64,000 nucleotides of DNA from Flavonifractor sp. AGMB03687 (GCF_017811815.1 NZ_JADKZI010000004.1:1-64000); one strand, 5' to 3'. Shown: positions 42,439 to 52,332, counted from the first letter of the stretch. Numbers and translations: made by a program. Notes: a model not told the origin generated them from the letters alone.

Positions 42439-45400
42439 ATGTCCTTTGTCCACCTGCACGTCCATACCGAATTTTCCCTGCTGGACGGCGCCTGCCGTAT
42501 TCCCCTGCTGGTCAAGCGGGTAAAAGAGCTGGGCCAGCCCGCCGTGGCCATCACCGACCACGGTGTCATGTACGGCGTGGTGGACTTCTACAAGGCCTGC
42601 AAGGCGGAGGGCATCAAGCCCATCATCGGCTGCGAGGTCTATGTGGCCCCCCGGAGCCGCACCGACCGGGTCCATGAGCTGGACGCCGCCATGTACCACC
42701 TGATCCTGCTGTGCCGCAACGAGGAGGGCTACCGCAACCTGTGCTACCTGGACTCCTGCGCCTTTACCGAGGGCTTTTACATCCGCCCCCGCATTGACAA
42801 GGAACTGCTGCGGCAGCACTGCGGCGGCCTCATCGCCCTGTCGGCCTGCCAGTCCGGCGAGGTCCCCCGGCGCATCCTGGCCGGGGACTACGAGGGGGCC
42901 AAGGCCATCGCCCTGGAGATGCGGGAGCTGTTCGGGGAGGACGGCTACTACCTGGAGCTCCAGGACCACAACCTGCCCGGCGACCCTGCCATCAACCAGG
43001 GCCTCATCCGCATCCACCAGGAGACCGGCATCCCCCTGGTGGTGACCAACGACGCCCACTACCTCCGCCGGGAGGACGCCCAAATGCAGGACACCCTCAT
43101 GTGCATCCAGATGGGCAAGACGGTGGACGACCCCAACCGTCTGAAGATGGAGACCAGCGAGCTGTACGTCAAGTCCACCGAGGAGATGGCCGCCCTCTTT
43201 CCCGACTACCCGGAGGCGGTGGCCAACACCCTTAAAATCGCCGACCTGTGCAACATGGACTTCCAGTTCGGCACCTACCACCTGCCGGAATTCAAGCTGC
43301 CCGAGGGATACACCGACGGGGACGCCTATTTTGAGAAGCTGTGCCGGGAGGGATATGCCCGCCGCTACCCCGATGATCCCGAGGGCTACCAGGACCGGCT
43401 GGCCTACGAGATGGGCGTCATCCGGCAGATGGGCTTTGTGGACTACTTCCTGATTGTGTCCGACTTTATTGGGTATGCTAAAAGTCAGGGCATCCCGGTG
43501 GGTCCCGGCCGTGGCTCGGCGGCAGGCTCCATGGTGGCCTACTGCATGAACATCACCGATGTGGACCCCATGAAGTACTCCCTCTACTTCGAGCGCTTCC
43601 TCAACCCCGAACGTGTCACCATGCCCGATATCGACATCGACTTCTGCATCCGCCGGCGGCAGGAGGTCATTGAATACGTCCAGCGCAAGTACGGCGAGGA
43701 CCACGTGGCCCAGATCGTCACCTTCGGCACCATGGCCGCCCGAGGGGCCATCCGGGACGTGGGGCGGGCCCTGAACATCCCCTACGCCGACGTGGACGCG
43801 GTGGCCAAGCAGGTGCCCAGCGGCCCCGGCGCCCTCCACATCACCCTGGACGAGGCCCTCAAACTGTCCAAGCCCTTGAAGGACCTCTACGACGGGGACG
43901 ACCGGGTGAAGGAGCTTATCGACACCGCCAAGGCCATCGAGGGCATGCCCCGCCACGCCTCCACCCACGCCGCCGGCGTGGTCATCACCCGCCGCCCGGT
44001 CATGGACTATGTGCCCCTGGCCAAAAACGACGAGTCGGTGGTCACCCAGTACGTCATGACCACCCTGGAGGAGCTGGGCCTCCTGAAAATGGACTTTCTG
44101 GGCCTGCGCAACCTGACCATCCTGGACGACACCGTCAAACTGGTGGCCCAGAAACATCCCGGCTTCTCCCTGGCTGACATTCCGGACAACGACCCCGAGG
44201 TCTTCCAGATGCTGTCCGACGGCAGGACCTCCGGCGTGTTTCAGATGGAATCGGCGGGCATGACCGGTGTGTGTGTGGGCCTGAAGCCTCACAACATCGA
44301 GGACATCACCGCTATCATTGCCCTCTACCGCCCCGGCCCCATGGACTCCATCCCCCGGTTCATCGCCTGCAAGCACAACCCAGACAAGGTGAAGTACAAG
44401 CATCCCGCTCTGGAGCCCATCCTGTCGGTGACCTACGGCTGCATCGTGTATCAGGAGCAGGTCATTGAGATCTTCCGCCGTCTGGCGGGGTATACCATGG
44501 GCCAGGCCGATATGGTGCGCCGGGCCATCTCCAAGAAGAAGAAGGCCCAGATCGAGAAGGAGCGGCACACCTTCGTCCACGGCGACCCCGAGCGGAACAT
44601 CGCCGGGTGCATGGCAAACGACATCCCCCAGCAGACCGCCGAGGACATCTATGATGAGATCGAGGCCTTCGCCCAGTACGCCTTCAACAAGGCCCACGCG
44701 GTGAGCTACGCCATTGTGGCCTATCACACCGCATGGTTCAAGTGCCACTACACCAAGGAATACATGGCCGCCCTCCTCACCTCGGTGCTGGACTCCAGCG
44801 AAAAGGTGGCAGAGTACATCGCCGAGTGCAAGGACTGCGGCATTCCCCTCCTCCCCCCCGACATCAACGAGTCCGGGGCCGACTTCACCGTGTCCGGCGA
44901 CCACATCCGCTTCGGTCTGGTGGCCGTCAAGGGTGTGGGCCGCGGCTTTATCAATGACGTACTGACCGAACGAAAGAAGGGGTCTTTCACCTCCTTCCCC
45001 GACTTCTGTCAGCGGATGTTTGATTCCGACCTCAACAAGCGGGTGCTGGAGAGCCTCATCAAGTGCGGCGCCTTTGACAGCATGGGGATCTTCCGCTCCC
45101 AGCTACTGGACGCCTACGAGTCCCTGGTGGACTCCATCGCCCAGAACAAGCGCAAGAATCTGGAAGGTCAGTTTGACCTCTTCGGCGGCGGAGGGGACGA
45201 GCCCCAGTCCGCCCCCCAGCTCAACCTGAAAAACATCCCCGAGTTCTCCCGCCGGGAGCTGATGACCATGGAGAAGGAGACCACCGGCCTCTACCTGTCC
45301 GGCCACCCCATGGATGAGTACCGGGATGTGGTAAAAAAACGGAAGGTGGCCTCCATCGGCGCCATTCTGTCCGACTTCGCCCAGGAGGGCGGCCCCACCA

Positions 45401-45918
45401 CCTTCCGGGACGAGCAGCGGGTGACCATCGCCGGTGTGGTTTCCGCCTCCCGCACCCGCACCACCCGCAACAACACCCTGATGGCCTATGTCACCCTGGA
45501 GGATGACAGCGGCTCCATGGAGATGCTGGTATTCGCTCGGGCCCTGGGCGAGTGCGGCCCCTATCTGAAGGACAACATGCCCCTGCTGGCGGAGGGCCGC
45601 ATCTCCGTCCGGGACGAAAAGGCCCCCCAGCTTATGTGCGACCGGGTGGTACCTCTGGACCACCTGCGGGACGGCGGTAGCTTTGAGCCGGAGCAGCCGG
45701 TGGCGAAAGCAAAAAAGCTTTACATCCGTATCCCCGGTCTGGAGGACCCCCGCTGGAGCAGGATCCGCCTGGTGCTCACCATGTTCCCCGGCACCGAGCA
45801 GCTGGTGGTACGCTGCGCCGACACCGGCAAGCTGCTCACCACCCCCTGTCTCATTCATCCCGCCCTGGTGGAGGAGCTGAAGGAGCTGCTGGGAGCGGAC
45901 AATGTGGTGGTAAAGTGA
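42439..45918 (+). CDS. dnaE: DNA polymerase III alpha subunit
   Basis: The 1159-residue protein is a full-length DnaE: N-terminal PHP domain (FVHLHVHTEFSLLDG), the polymerase palm with PGRGSAAGSMVAYCM and the catalytic aspartates in MPDIDIDFC, thumb and fingers, helix-hairpin-helix region (LLPPDINESGADFTV), an OB fold (VTIAGVVSASRTRT) and a C-terminal domain. GAGGAGGTAACCCT precedes the ATG. It takes part in chromosome replication with PolC. The GC-rich bias yields many false antisense frames here. Confidence 0.97.
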   Translation: MSFVHLHVHTEFSLLDGACRIPLLVKRVKELGQPAVAITDHGVMYGVVDFYKACKAEGIKPIIGCEVYVAPRSRTDRVHELDAAMYHLILLCRNEEGYRNLCYLDSCAFTEGFYIRPRIDKELLRQHCGGLIALSACQSGEVPRRILAGDYEGAKAIALEMRELFGEDGYYLELQDHNLPGDPAINQGLIRIHQETGIPLVVTNDAHYLRREDAQMQDTLMCIQMGKTVDDPNRLKMETSELYVKSTEEMAALFPDYPEAVANTLKIADLCNMDFQFGTYHLPEFKLPEGYTDGDAYFEKLCREGYARRYPDDPEGYQDRLAYEMGVIRQMGFVDYFLIVSDFIGYAKSQGIPVGPGRGSAAGSMVAYCMNITDVDPMKYSLYFERFLNPERVTMPDIDIDFCIRRRQEVIEYVQRKYGEDHVAQIVTFGTMAARGAIRDVGRALNIPYADVDAVAKQVPSGPGALHITLDEALKLSKPLKDLYDGDDRVKELIDTAKAIEGMPRHASTHAAGVVITRRPVMDYVPLAKNDESVVTQYVMTTLEELGLLKMDFLGLRNLTILDDTVKLVAQKHPGFSLADIPDNDPEVFQMLSDGRTSGVFQMESAGMTGVCVGLKPHNIEDITAIIALYRPGPMDSIPRFIACKHNPDKVKYKHPALEPILSVTYGCIVYQEQVIEIFRRLAGYTMGQADMVRRAISKKKKAQIEKERHTFVHGDPERNIAGCMANDIPQQTAEDIYDEIEAFAQYAFNKAHAVSYAIVAYHTAWFKCHYTKEYMAALLTSVLDSSEKVAEYIAECKDCGIPLLPPDINESGADFTVSGDHIRFGLVAVKGVGRGFINDVLTERKKGSFTSFPDFCQRMFDSDLNKRVLESLIKCGAFDSMGIFRSQLLDAYESLVDSIAQNKRKNLEGQFDLFGGGGDEPQSAPQLNLKNIPEFSRRELMTMEKETTGLYLSGHPMDEYRDVVKKRKVASIGAILSDFAQEGGPTTFRDEQRVTIAGVVSASRTRTTRNNTLMAYVTLEDDSGSMEMLVFARALGECGPYLKDNMPLLAEGRISVRDEKAPQLMCDRVVPLDHLRDGGSFEPEQPVAKAKKLYIRIPGLEDPRWSRIRLVLTMFPGTEQLVVRCADTGKLLTTPCLIHPALVEELKELLGADNVVVK

Positions 45919-45949
45919 TCGTTACGGTTTCGCGGCAAGGAGTAACCCT

Positions 45950-47494
45950 GTGAACATCAAAAAGCTATCTTCCTTTCTCTTTCAGCGTTCAGTGATCGTG
46001 GCCCTGCTGATCCTGCTGCAGGCCGTGGTGCTGCTGGTCCCCATGGTGTGGGCCTCCAGCTACTACGTCTACGTGTACTGGACCTGCGTGGTGCTGTCTC
46101 TGCTGGCCGTGCTGGTCATCATCCGGCGGCAGACCGACCCGGGGTACAAGATCGGCTGGATCATCCCCATCCTCCTCTTCCCCATGTTCGGCTGGCTGGT
46201 CTATCTGCTGTGCGGCGGCAACAAGCTGTCCGCCCGGATGCGCCGCAAAATGCAGGGCATGGACCGCACCATGCTGGAGCAGCTGGAGCGGGACTACAAG
46301 GCCCACAAGCTGATTGTCATGGGAGCGGACGCGGTGAATCAGGCCCGCTACCTGGAGCGGTACGCCCGCTGCCCGGTGTACACCAACACCTGGACCCGGT
46401 ACTTCCCCCTGGGGGACGATGTGTTCCCCGTCATGCTGGAGGAGCTGAAAAAGGCCCAGCACTATATTTTCCTGGAATACTTCATTCTGGCTCCCGGCGT
46501 ATTCTGGGACAGCATTGTGGAGATTTTGAAAGAAAAGCACGCCGCCGGAGTGGATGTGCGGGTGATTTACGACGACGTAGGCTCTCTGGGCACTCTGCCC
46601 GCCAACTACGCTGCCAAATTTGAGCAGGAGACCGGCATCCCCTGCTGTGTCTTTAACCGGTTCAAGCCGGTGATTTCCATCCGCATGAACAACCGGGACC
46701 ACCGGAAGCTGTGCATCATCGACGGCCATACCGCCTTCACCGGCGGTATCAACCTGGCCGACGAGTATATCAACCAAAAACCCCGCTTCGGCCACTGGAA
46801 GGACAGCGCCATTCTGGTGAAAGGGGAGGCTGCCTGGAGCATGACGGTGATGTTCCTCACCATGTGGGAGTACATTCGGGAGGTCACCGTGGACTATTCC
46901 GCCCTGCGTCCCACCTCCCTGCCCCCGGAGGCCGCCCTGGGGAAGGACTGCTTTGTGCAGCCCTACGCCGACAACCCTCTGGACAACGAGCCGGTGGGCG
47001 AGACGGTATACCTCAATCTGATTGCCAAAGCCAAGCGGTATATCTATATCATGACCCCCTACCTCATCGTCAGCGACAGCGTCAACACCGCCCTGTGCAA
47101 CGCTGCCAAATCGGGGGTGGACGTGCGCATCATCACCCCCCACATTCCCGACAAAAAGCTGGTGTTTGAGCTGACCCGCTCCCACTACCAGCCGCTGCTG
47201 GAGGCAGGGGTGCAGATCTTCGAGTACACCCCCGGCTTTGTCCACGCCAAGAATGTGGTATCCGACGACGTGGTGGGCGTGGTAGGCACCATCAACATGG
47301 ACTACCGCAGCATGTTCCTCCACTTTGAGGACGCGGTGCTTCTCTATCAGGACCCCGCCATTCTGGACATCAAGGCCGACTTCTGGTCCACCCAGCTGCA
47401 ATGCCAGCGGATCACCCTGGAGCAGTGCCTGGAGCGCTCCTGGCCCCGGCGGCTGTTCCGGTCCATCCTGCGTGTACTGGCCCCTCTGGTATAA
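45950..47494 (+). CDS. cls: cardiolipin synthase
   Basis: The 514-residue protein starts with GTG after AAGGAGTAACCCT. Two N-terminal membrane helices (about 12-34 and 38-58) precede two phospholipase-D domains with HKD motifs, HRKLCIIDG near residue 250 and VHAKNVVSDD near residue 428. It joins two phosphatidylglycerol molecules into cardiolipin and glycerol at the membrane. It lies 31 bases after dnaE and may be read through from it. Confidence 0.95.
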   Translation: MNIKKLSSFLFQRSVIVALLILLQAVVLLVPMVWASSYYVYVYWTCVVLSLLAVLVIIRRQTDPGYKIGWIIPILLFPMFGWLVYLLCGGNKLSARMRRKMQGMDRTMLEQLERDYKAHKLIVMGADAVNQARYLERYARCPVYTNTWTRYFPLGDDVFPVMLEELKKAQHYIFLEYFILAPGVFWDSIVEILKEKHAAGVDVRVIYDDVGSLGTLPANYAAKFEQETGIPCCVFNRFKPVISIRMNNRDHRKLCIIDGHTAFTGGINLADEYINQKPRFGHWKDSAILVKGEAAWSMTVMFLTMWEYIREVTVDYSALRPTSLPPEAALGKDCFVQPYADNPLDNEPVGETVYLNLIAKAKRYIYIMTPYLIVSDSVNTALCNAAKSGVDVRIITPHIPDKKLVFELTRSHYQPLLEAGVQIFEYTPGFVHAKNVVSDDVVGVVGTINMDYRSMFLHFEDAVLLYQDPAILDIKADFWSTQLQCQRITLEQCLERSWPRRLFRSILRVLAPLV

Positions 47495-47504
47495 AAACGA
47501 ACAA

Positions 47505-47533
47505 AGCCCCTGCGGCAATCTGCCGCAGGGGCT
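47505..47533. terminator. terminator between cls and serpin genes
   Basis: AGCCCCTGCGGCA, ATC, TGCCGCAGGGGCT. The T run is on the - strand (TTTGTTCGTTTTT), so it mainly ends the serpin transcript. Confidence 0.8.
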
Positions 47534-47537
47534 GTAC

Positions 47538-48956
47538 TTATATCTGTTCCACCACGCCCACAAAGAGGGTGACGCCGCTGGCCCGGATGAGGCACAGGAA
47601 GGGCCGGTCCAGATCCATGACGCAGATCTTGGAGTCCTCCGGGGGAGCGGCCGCTCCGGAGTTGGCCATCAGGGTAACCGCGGCGGCCTCCACTCCCTGC
47701 TCATCCACCTTCACCCGGGCGATCTGCTTGGCCTGGTCCAGCCATACCGGTTCGGTATCGGTGAGCGGGGTGAAATCGGAGACATCCGGGTCGAACACAT
47801 CGGTGATGCCCAAACCGGTCAGGGTGGATTTCAGGTCCAGGTCAGAGCTGATGTCAAACTTGGGCACCGACCACTGGACCTCCCCAAAGATACCGTTCTC
47901 AAAGTCAGCGGCCTCGGTCAGAAAGTCCGGGTGGGCCAGCAGGTCGGCGGGGGTAATTCCTTCATCAGGAAGTACGAAGATCATCTCTCCAAAGCTGGTA
48001 CCCAGAGAGGCCGCCTGGTAGCCATTCTGCCGCAGGAAGGTGCTGTCCTGGTTCTTATGCATGAACTCCGCCTTGGTCTCTGTGCCGTCGGCGGCGGTAA
48101 ACAGGTCCTCTTCTGTCTTGCTGGGGCTGAATTCATCGGTCCATCCCGCCTTGTAATAGAGGGTTGAGGCCAGTACCGCCAGGGTGAGCTCATCGGTCTC
48201 CAGCACCTTGCCCTCGGAGCCGATGAGGCCCTTGGTCTGCTCGGCCACCCATTGGCTGAGGGCGTGATCCGCCGCATCGGTGCCCATAGGTACCTGGAAG
48301 GAGCCGGTGTAGTAGTGCTCCGCAAGGCTGTCCAGCGTGTCCTGGTGGAACTTTACATCCTCATCCAGCCAGATGGAGGTACCCAGCAGGGACGAAGCAG
48401 TCCCATCATCCTGATAGATGGTGTGCCACAGGATATCCGCCCAGTCCCGCAGCTGCTCCGCGTCGGATGCCCCCAGGGTGTCCAGCACCTGCTGCCGGGT
48501 CTCTCCGCCGGTGGTCTCAGCCAGCATGGCCAGGGCAAACCACAGGGACACGGGGGAATAGATCCGGTTCCCCTCCCCCGCTAGGGCCAAAGCCGTGCTC
48601 TCGCCGGTGTAGGTCTCTAGAGCGGCACGCAGCTCCGGGGTATCGGACAGGCTATCCGCCTCGTTCCGGTAGTTCCACCATGCGTCCCAATAGGCGCTGT
48701 AGTCCTCACTGAACTGCTCCCACGCCGCCTCGCTGTTTCCCGTGGGCTCCGTGGGGCACTGGGGCAGGTCGGGGTACTCCGGCAGAGCAACGGCGTGGGC
48801 ACTCAGCCCGTTGCCGGTCACCCCCGGGATACCTGCCACCAGCAGGGCCACAGCAACTACAGCCGCCACCCCGACAGGCACCAGGATTTTCAGGGGCTTT
48901 CTCTTCTTATCCCGTACCGCCGACGGGTCAGGCCGGAGGGCATCTTTGTCCATCAT
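47538..48956 (-). CDS. secreted or membrane-anchored serpin (serine protease inhibitor)
   Basis: The 472-residue protein has a basic N-terminus and one hydrophobic helix (about 23-44), a Pro-rich linker, and a complete serpin domain (about 110-472). The hinge before the reactive loop reads DEQGVEAAAVTLM, fitting inhibitory serpins, and the C-terminus has DLDRPFLCLI and VTLFVGVV. The reactive loop contains LMANSGAAAPP, so small or aliphatic residues face the protease, as expected for elastase-like targets. Gut Firmicutes serpins inhibit host neutrophil proteases in known cases. Preceded by GGAGATGACGGATC; a stand-alone gene. Confidence 0.93.
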   Translation of the reverse strand: MMDKDALRPDPSAVRDKKRKPLKILVPVGVAAVVAVALLVAGIPGVTGNGLSAHAVALPEYPDLPQCPTEPTGNSEAAWEQFSEDYSAYWDAWWNYRNEADSLSDTPELRAALETYTGESTALALAGEGNRIYSPVSLWFALAMLAETTGGETRQQVLDTLGASDAEQLRDWADILWHTIYQDDGTASSLLGTSIWLDEDVKFHQDTLDSLAEHYYTGSFQVPMGTDAADHALSQWVAEQTKGLIGSEGKVLETDELTLAVLASTLYYKAGWTDEFSPSKTEEDLFTAADGTETKAEFMHKNQDSTFLRQNGYQAASLGTSFGEMIFVLPDEGITPADLLAHPDFLTEAADFENGIFGEVQWSVPKFDISSDLDLKSTLTGLGITDVFDPDVSDFTPLTDTEPVWLDQAKQIARVKVDEQGVEAAAVTLMANSGAAAPPEDSKICVMDLDRPFLCLIRASGVTLFVGVVEQI

Positions 48957-49113
48957 GATCCGTCATCTCCTTTCCGTTTTGTCACCAGATTTGCCCGGAA
49001 CAGGGCAGATTTCTTCCTGATACTATCATACCATATTCTTTGGCAAATGGTTGCACCACGGAAGGATTTTTCTTACCAACATCTTAAAGATTGATAAATT
49101 TTCGTCGGGCCCC

Positions 49114-49142
49114 TTTACAGCGGCGGCTTTTTCAGCTACAAT
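49114..49142 (+). promoter_or_regulatory. promoter of the IreB-family gene
   Basis: TTTACA (49114-49119), 17-base spacer and TACAAT (49137-49142). Confidence 0.65.
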
Positions 49143-49176
49143 GGGTACTAGATTTTAACCGGGAGGTGTGACAGGT

Positions 49177-49425
49177 ATGGAGCCAGATTATACCCGCAAA
49201 TTCAGTATCCGCTATGAGAAGGATCCTGAGATCAAAGAGGTGCTGACCTCCGTATACAACTCCCTTCAGGAGAAGGGATATAACCCCATCAATCAGATCG
49301 TGGGGTACATCCTCTCGGAGGACCCGACCTATATCACCAACTACAACAACGCCCGGGCCCTGATCCGCAAGCTGGATCGGGACGAGCTGCTGCAGGAGTT
49401 GGTCAAGCAGTACCTCAGAGACTGA
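49177..49425 (+). CDS. IreB-family regulatory phosphoprotein
   Basis: The 82-residue acidic helical protein matches the DUF965/IreB family ([57 protein letters not shown]). In Enterococcus, IreB is phosphorylated by the PASTA kinase IreK and modulates cephalosporin resistance. GGGAGG lies ten bases upstream of the ATG; a GTG at 49168 is too close to it. The usual neighbours ruvX and alaS are not here. Confidence 0.92.
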   Translation: MEPDYTRKFSIRYEKDPEIKEVLTSVYNSLQEKGYNPINQIVGYILSEDPTYITNYNNARALIRKLDRDELLQELVKQYLRD

Positions 49426-49558
49426 TCCCCTCAGGATGGACCGGATACGCCCGCGCTGTAAGGCGCGGGCGTATTTTTTCGGTTTCTGTTGCTCCTGCAA
49501 CATCAAATGTGCTGTCTCTCTGGTATGCTTAACCCACACAACACAAGGAGGCGTTATC

Positions 49559-50248
49559 ATGAAACGCAGAATCATAAAGATCGACCAGGACCTGTGCAAC
49601 GGCTGCGGCCTGTGTGCCGCCGCCTGCCACGAGGGCGCCATTGAGATGGTGGACGGCAAGGCCAAGCTGACCCGGGAGGACTACTGCGACGGACTGGGAG
49701 ACTGTCTCCCCGCCTGCCCCACCGGCGCCATCACCTTTGAGGAGCGGGAGGCTCCCGCCTACAACCATGCCGCCGTTATGGCTGCCAAGGCGACCAAGGC
49801 TGCTCCCACGCCCTGCGGCTGCCCCGGCAGCATGAGCCGGGCCATCCATCGGGAGGAGGCCCCCTCCCCTGCTGTCGGTACCGTACCCAGCCAGCTGCGC
49901 CAGTGGCCGGTGCAGATCAAGCTGGCCCCGGTGAACGCCCCCTACTTTAACGGCTGCCACCTGCTCATTGCCGCCGACTGCACCGCCTACGCCTACGGCA
50001 ACTTCCATCAGGACTTCATTCGTGGCCGGGTGACTCTCATCGGCTGCCCCAAGCTGGATGAAGGCGACTACACCGAGAAGCTGACCGCCATTCTGGCGGG
50101 CAACGACGTGCAGAGCGTCACCGTGGTCCGCATGACGGTGCCCTGCTGCGGCGGTATCCAGCGGGCCGTCCAGAACGCCGTGGCCGCCAGCGGCAAGAAT
50201 ATCCCCCTGCGGGTGGCCGTGGTGGCCCCCGACGGCACCCTGCAATAA
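49559..50248 (+). CDS. ferredoxin-like 4Fe-4S protein with extra domain
   Basis: The 229-residue protein has an N-terminal 2[4Fe-4S]-type region: CNGCGLCAAACHEGAI and, less regular, CDGLGDCLPACPTGAI. A Cys-rich linker (PCGCPGS) follows, then a domain of about 110 residues (WPVQIKLAPVNAPYFNGCHL, LIGCPKLDEGDYTEKL, VPCCGGIQRAV) found in clostridial iron-sulfur proteins of unknown role. ACAAGGAGGCGTTATC precedes the ATG. It precedes etfBA by about 150 bases and could deliver electrons to or from the Etf pair, which is inference. Confidence 0.88.
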   Translation: MKRRIIKIDQDLCNGCGLCAAACHEGAIEMVDGKAKLTREDYCDGLGDCLPACPTGAITFEEREAPAYNHAAVMAAKATKAAPTPCGCPGSMSRAIHREEAPSPAVGTVPSQLRQWPVQIKLAPVNAPYFNGCHLLIAADCTAYAYGNFHQDFIRGRVTLIGCPKLDEGDYTEKLTAILAGNDVQSVTVVRMTVPCCGGIQRAVQNAVAASGKNIPLRVAVVAPDGTLQ

Positions 50249-50395
50249 TGGTTTCACCGGCCCCCGGAGCTGCTCCGGGGGCTTTCACACAATATGCAGG
50301 GTTTTCATTTCGGCCCAAATGTGGTAAAGTGCTGTTGTTCCCAGGCGCGGCGGAGCCATCGTTCCCCGCGCCCCTTTCTGGAAAGGAAGTTTGGC

Positions 50396-51202
50396 ATGAA
50401 TCTTCTGGTATGCATCAAGCAGGTGCCGGACACGGCGCCTCTTATCATGGATCCCCAGGACCACACCCTGGTCCGGGACGGCGTCCCCGGCCGAATGAAT
50501 CCCTATGACGGCAGTGCCCTGGCAGCCGCCCTCCGCATCCGTTCTCTCTTCCCCGATACCCGTGTGGTAGCCCTGTCCATGGGCCCGCTCCAGGCGGAGG
50601 ACACCCTGCGACAGGCTCTGGCCCTGGGGGCCGACGGAGCCTATCTGGTCACCGATCCCGCCTTCCGTGGCTCGGACGCCATGGCCACCAGCCGCATCCT
50701 TCACAGCGCCATCTCCCTGGTGGAGCTGCTGGAGGAGATGAAATTTGACGCCGTTTTCTGCGGCGGACAGTCCATCGACGGCGGGTCCGCCACGGTGGGC
50801 CCCGCCCTGGCCCAGCGGCTCAGCTTTCCCCAGATCACCGGCGCACTGGAGGTAGTCAATGCCGACGGCACCCTCTGCGTGCTCACCGCTGGGGAGGGCG
50901 ACTACCGGCTGATGGGAATAAAGACCCCCTGTCTCATTACCTTTGCCGCGCCCTCCCACGGCCTTCCCGCCCCCACCCCCCGGTACGAGGAGGCCGCCCG
51001 CAAAGCCAACATCGTACGCCTGACCGCCGCCCAGCTCCCCAATCTGGACCTCGACCAAGTAGGGTTGGAGGGCTCCGCCACCCAGGTAAAGGCTATCACC
51101 CCCACCCCGGCGGCAGGCAGAGCCGTAGTCATCCGGGAAGAGACCGGTCAGGCCGCTGCAAAAAAGCTATACGGACTGCTGCGGGAGTCCGGGGTACTGT
51201 AA
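50396..51202 (+). CDS. etfB: electron transfer flavoprotein beta subunit
   Basis: The start at 50396 (GGAAAGGAAGTTTGGC upstream) gives 268 residues beginning MNLLVCIKQVPDT, typical of EtfB (FixA). It shows ALSMGPLQAEDTLRQALALG and DAVFCGGQSIDGGSATVGP, in the AMP/FAD-binding fold. It pairs with EtfA encoded 13 bases downstream. In anaerobes such pairs may bifurcate electrons between NADH, ferredoxin and an acyl-CoA dehydrogenase; no dehydrogenase gene is adjacent here. Confidence 0.94.
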   Translation: MNLLVCIKQVPDTAPLIMDPQDHTLVRDGVPGRMNPYDGSALAAALRIRSLFPDTRVVALSMGPLQAEDTLRQALALGADGAYLVTDPAFRGSDAMATSRILHSAISLVELLEEMKFDAVFCGGQSIDGGSATVGPALAQRLSFPQITGALEVVNADGTLCVLTAGEGDYRLMGIKTPCLITFAAPSHGLPAPTPRYEEAARKANIVRLTAAQLPNLDLDQVGLEGSATQVKAITPTPAAGRAVVIREETGQAAAKKLYGLLRESGVL

Positions 51203-51215
51203 GGAGGTCTGTCAT

Positions 51216-52214
51216 ATGGAAACAAACAGAGACCTCTGGGTCTTTGTGGAGACCCGGGAGGACGGCAGCGCCAGGGATGTAGGCATTGAGCTGCTGGGCC
51301 CCGGACGGGATCTGGCCCGGGAACAGGGCGGCAAGCTGGTGGCTGTGGTCATCGGCTGCGGCGTAAAGGCTGCCGTGGGGGCTGCCTCCCGCCACGGCGC
51401 CGACCAGATTCTGTTCATCGACAGCGAGGAATTTCGCCGGTACTCCACCGACGCCTATGTCGCCGCCCTGGACCACCTGCTGACCCGTCAATCCCCCGCC
51501 GTTCTGCTCCTGGGAGCCACCCCCAACGGCCGGGATCTGGCCCCGCGGCTGGCCAGCCGCCTGGACACCGGACTGGTATCCGACTGCACCGGCATGGCCC
51601 TGGACCGTGACACCGGCTGCGTCCTCTGGTCCCGGCCCTCCGTGGACGGCAGCGTCACCGCCTCGGTGCTCTGCCCCACCCGCCGACCCCAGTTGGGCAC
51701 CGTCCGCCCCGGCGTCTTTCCCCTGCCTCAGGCCGGAGAGGACCGGGCAGAGGTCACCAAGGTGGACTTCACCTTCCCCACCGACGCCATCCGCACCGAG
51801 CTGCTGGAGGTCCTGCCGGAGGAGTCCGCCGGGCTGGAGCAGGCACCCGTTTTGGTGGCGGGCGGCAGAGGCGTGGGCGGTCCCCAGGGCTTTGCCCTGC
51901 TCCGCCAGCTGGCCGATGCGCTGGGCGGGCAGCTGTGCGCCACCCAGGCCGCCGTGGAGGAGGGCTGGATCTCCCCCGCCTGTCAGGTGGGACTCACCGG
52001 CAAGACGGTACGGCCCAGGCTGTATATCGCCTGCGGCATCTCGGGCGCAGGTCAGCATCTGGCCGGCATGCGGGACGCCGAAACCATTGTGGCCATCAAC
52101 CGGGACCCCAACGCCCCCATCTTTGGCGTGGCCCACTACGGGGTGGTGGGAGATCTTTTCGAGGTCCTGCCCGCCTTTCTTGAGCAGCTCCGCGACCGCC
52201 GTTCTTCCCTGTAG
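51216..52214 (+). CDS. etfA: electron transfer flavoprotein alpha subunit
   Basis: The 332-residue protein has an N-terminal Etf fold (LWVFVETREDGSARDVGIEL) and the C-terminal FAD-binding domain with GRGVGGPQGFALLRQLAD, GLTGKTVRPRLYIACGISGA and AINRDPNAPIF. There is no N-terminal ferredoxin domain, unlike some bifurcating EtfA proteins, although a separate ferredoxin-like gene lies upstream of etfB. AAGGAGGTCTGTCAT precedes the ATG. Confidence 0.95.
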   Translation: METNRDLWVFVETREDGSARDVGIELLGPGRDLAREQGGKLVAVVIGCGVKAAVGAASRHGADQILFIDSEEFRRYSTDAYVAALDHLLTRQSPAVLLLGATPNGRDLAPRLASRLDTGLVSDCTGMALDRDTGCVLWSRPSVDGSVTASVLCPTRRPQLGTVRPGVFPLPQAGEDRAEVTKVDFTFPTDAIRTELLEVLPEESAGLEQAPVLVAGGRGVGGPQGFALLRQLADALGGQLCATQAAVEEGWISPACQVGLTGKTVRPRLYIACGISGAGQHLAGMRDAETIVAINRDPNAPIFGVAHYGVVGDLFEVLPAFLEQLRDRRSSL

Positions 52215-52332
52215 TTTATCGTTATAATAATTTTTTATTATCTTGATTGCGTTGTGCACGAAAACTCCGTGGTCCCACACAGAAGTTCTGCTCATTTTCT
52301 GCTGTTTTTGAGAATTTTACTCTAAGATCACT

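Noticed and set aside
42067-44904. 945-codon open frame antisense to dnaE
   Set aside because: It lies wholly opposite a highly conserved polymerase gene; the translation is rich in Gly, His, Val and Leu repeats typical of antisense reading of GC-rich codons, with no domain.
45989-47563. 524-codon open frame antisense to cls
   Set aside because: Opposite-strand shadow; the sense frame has two intact HKD motifs.
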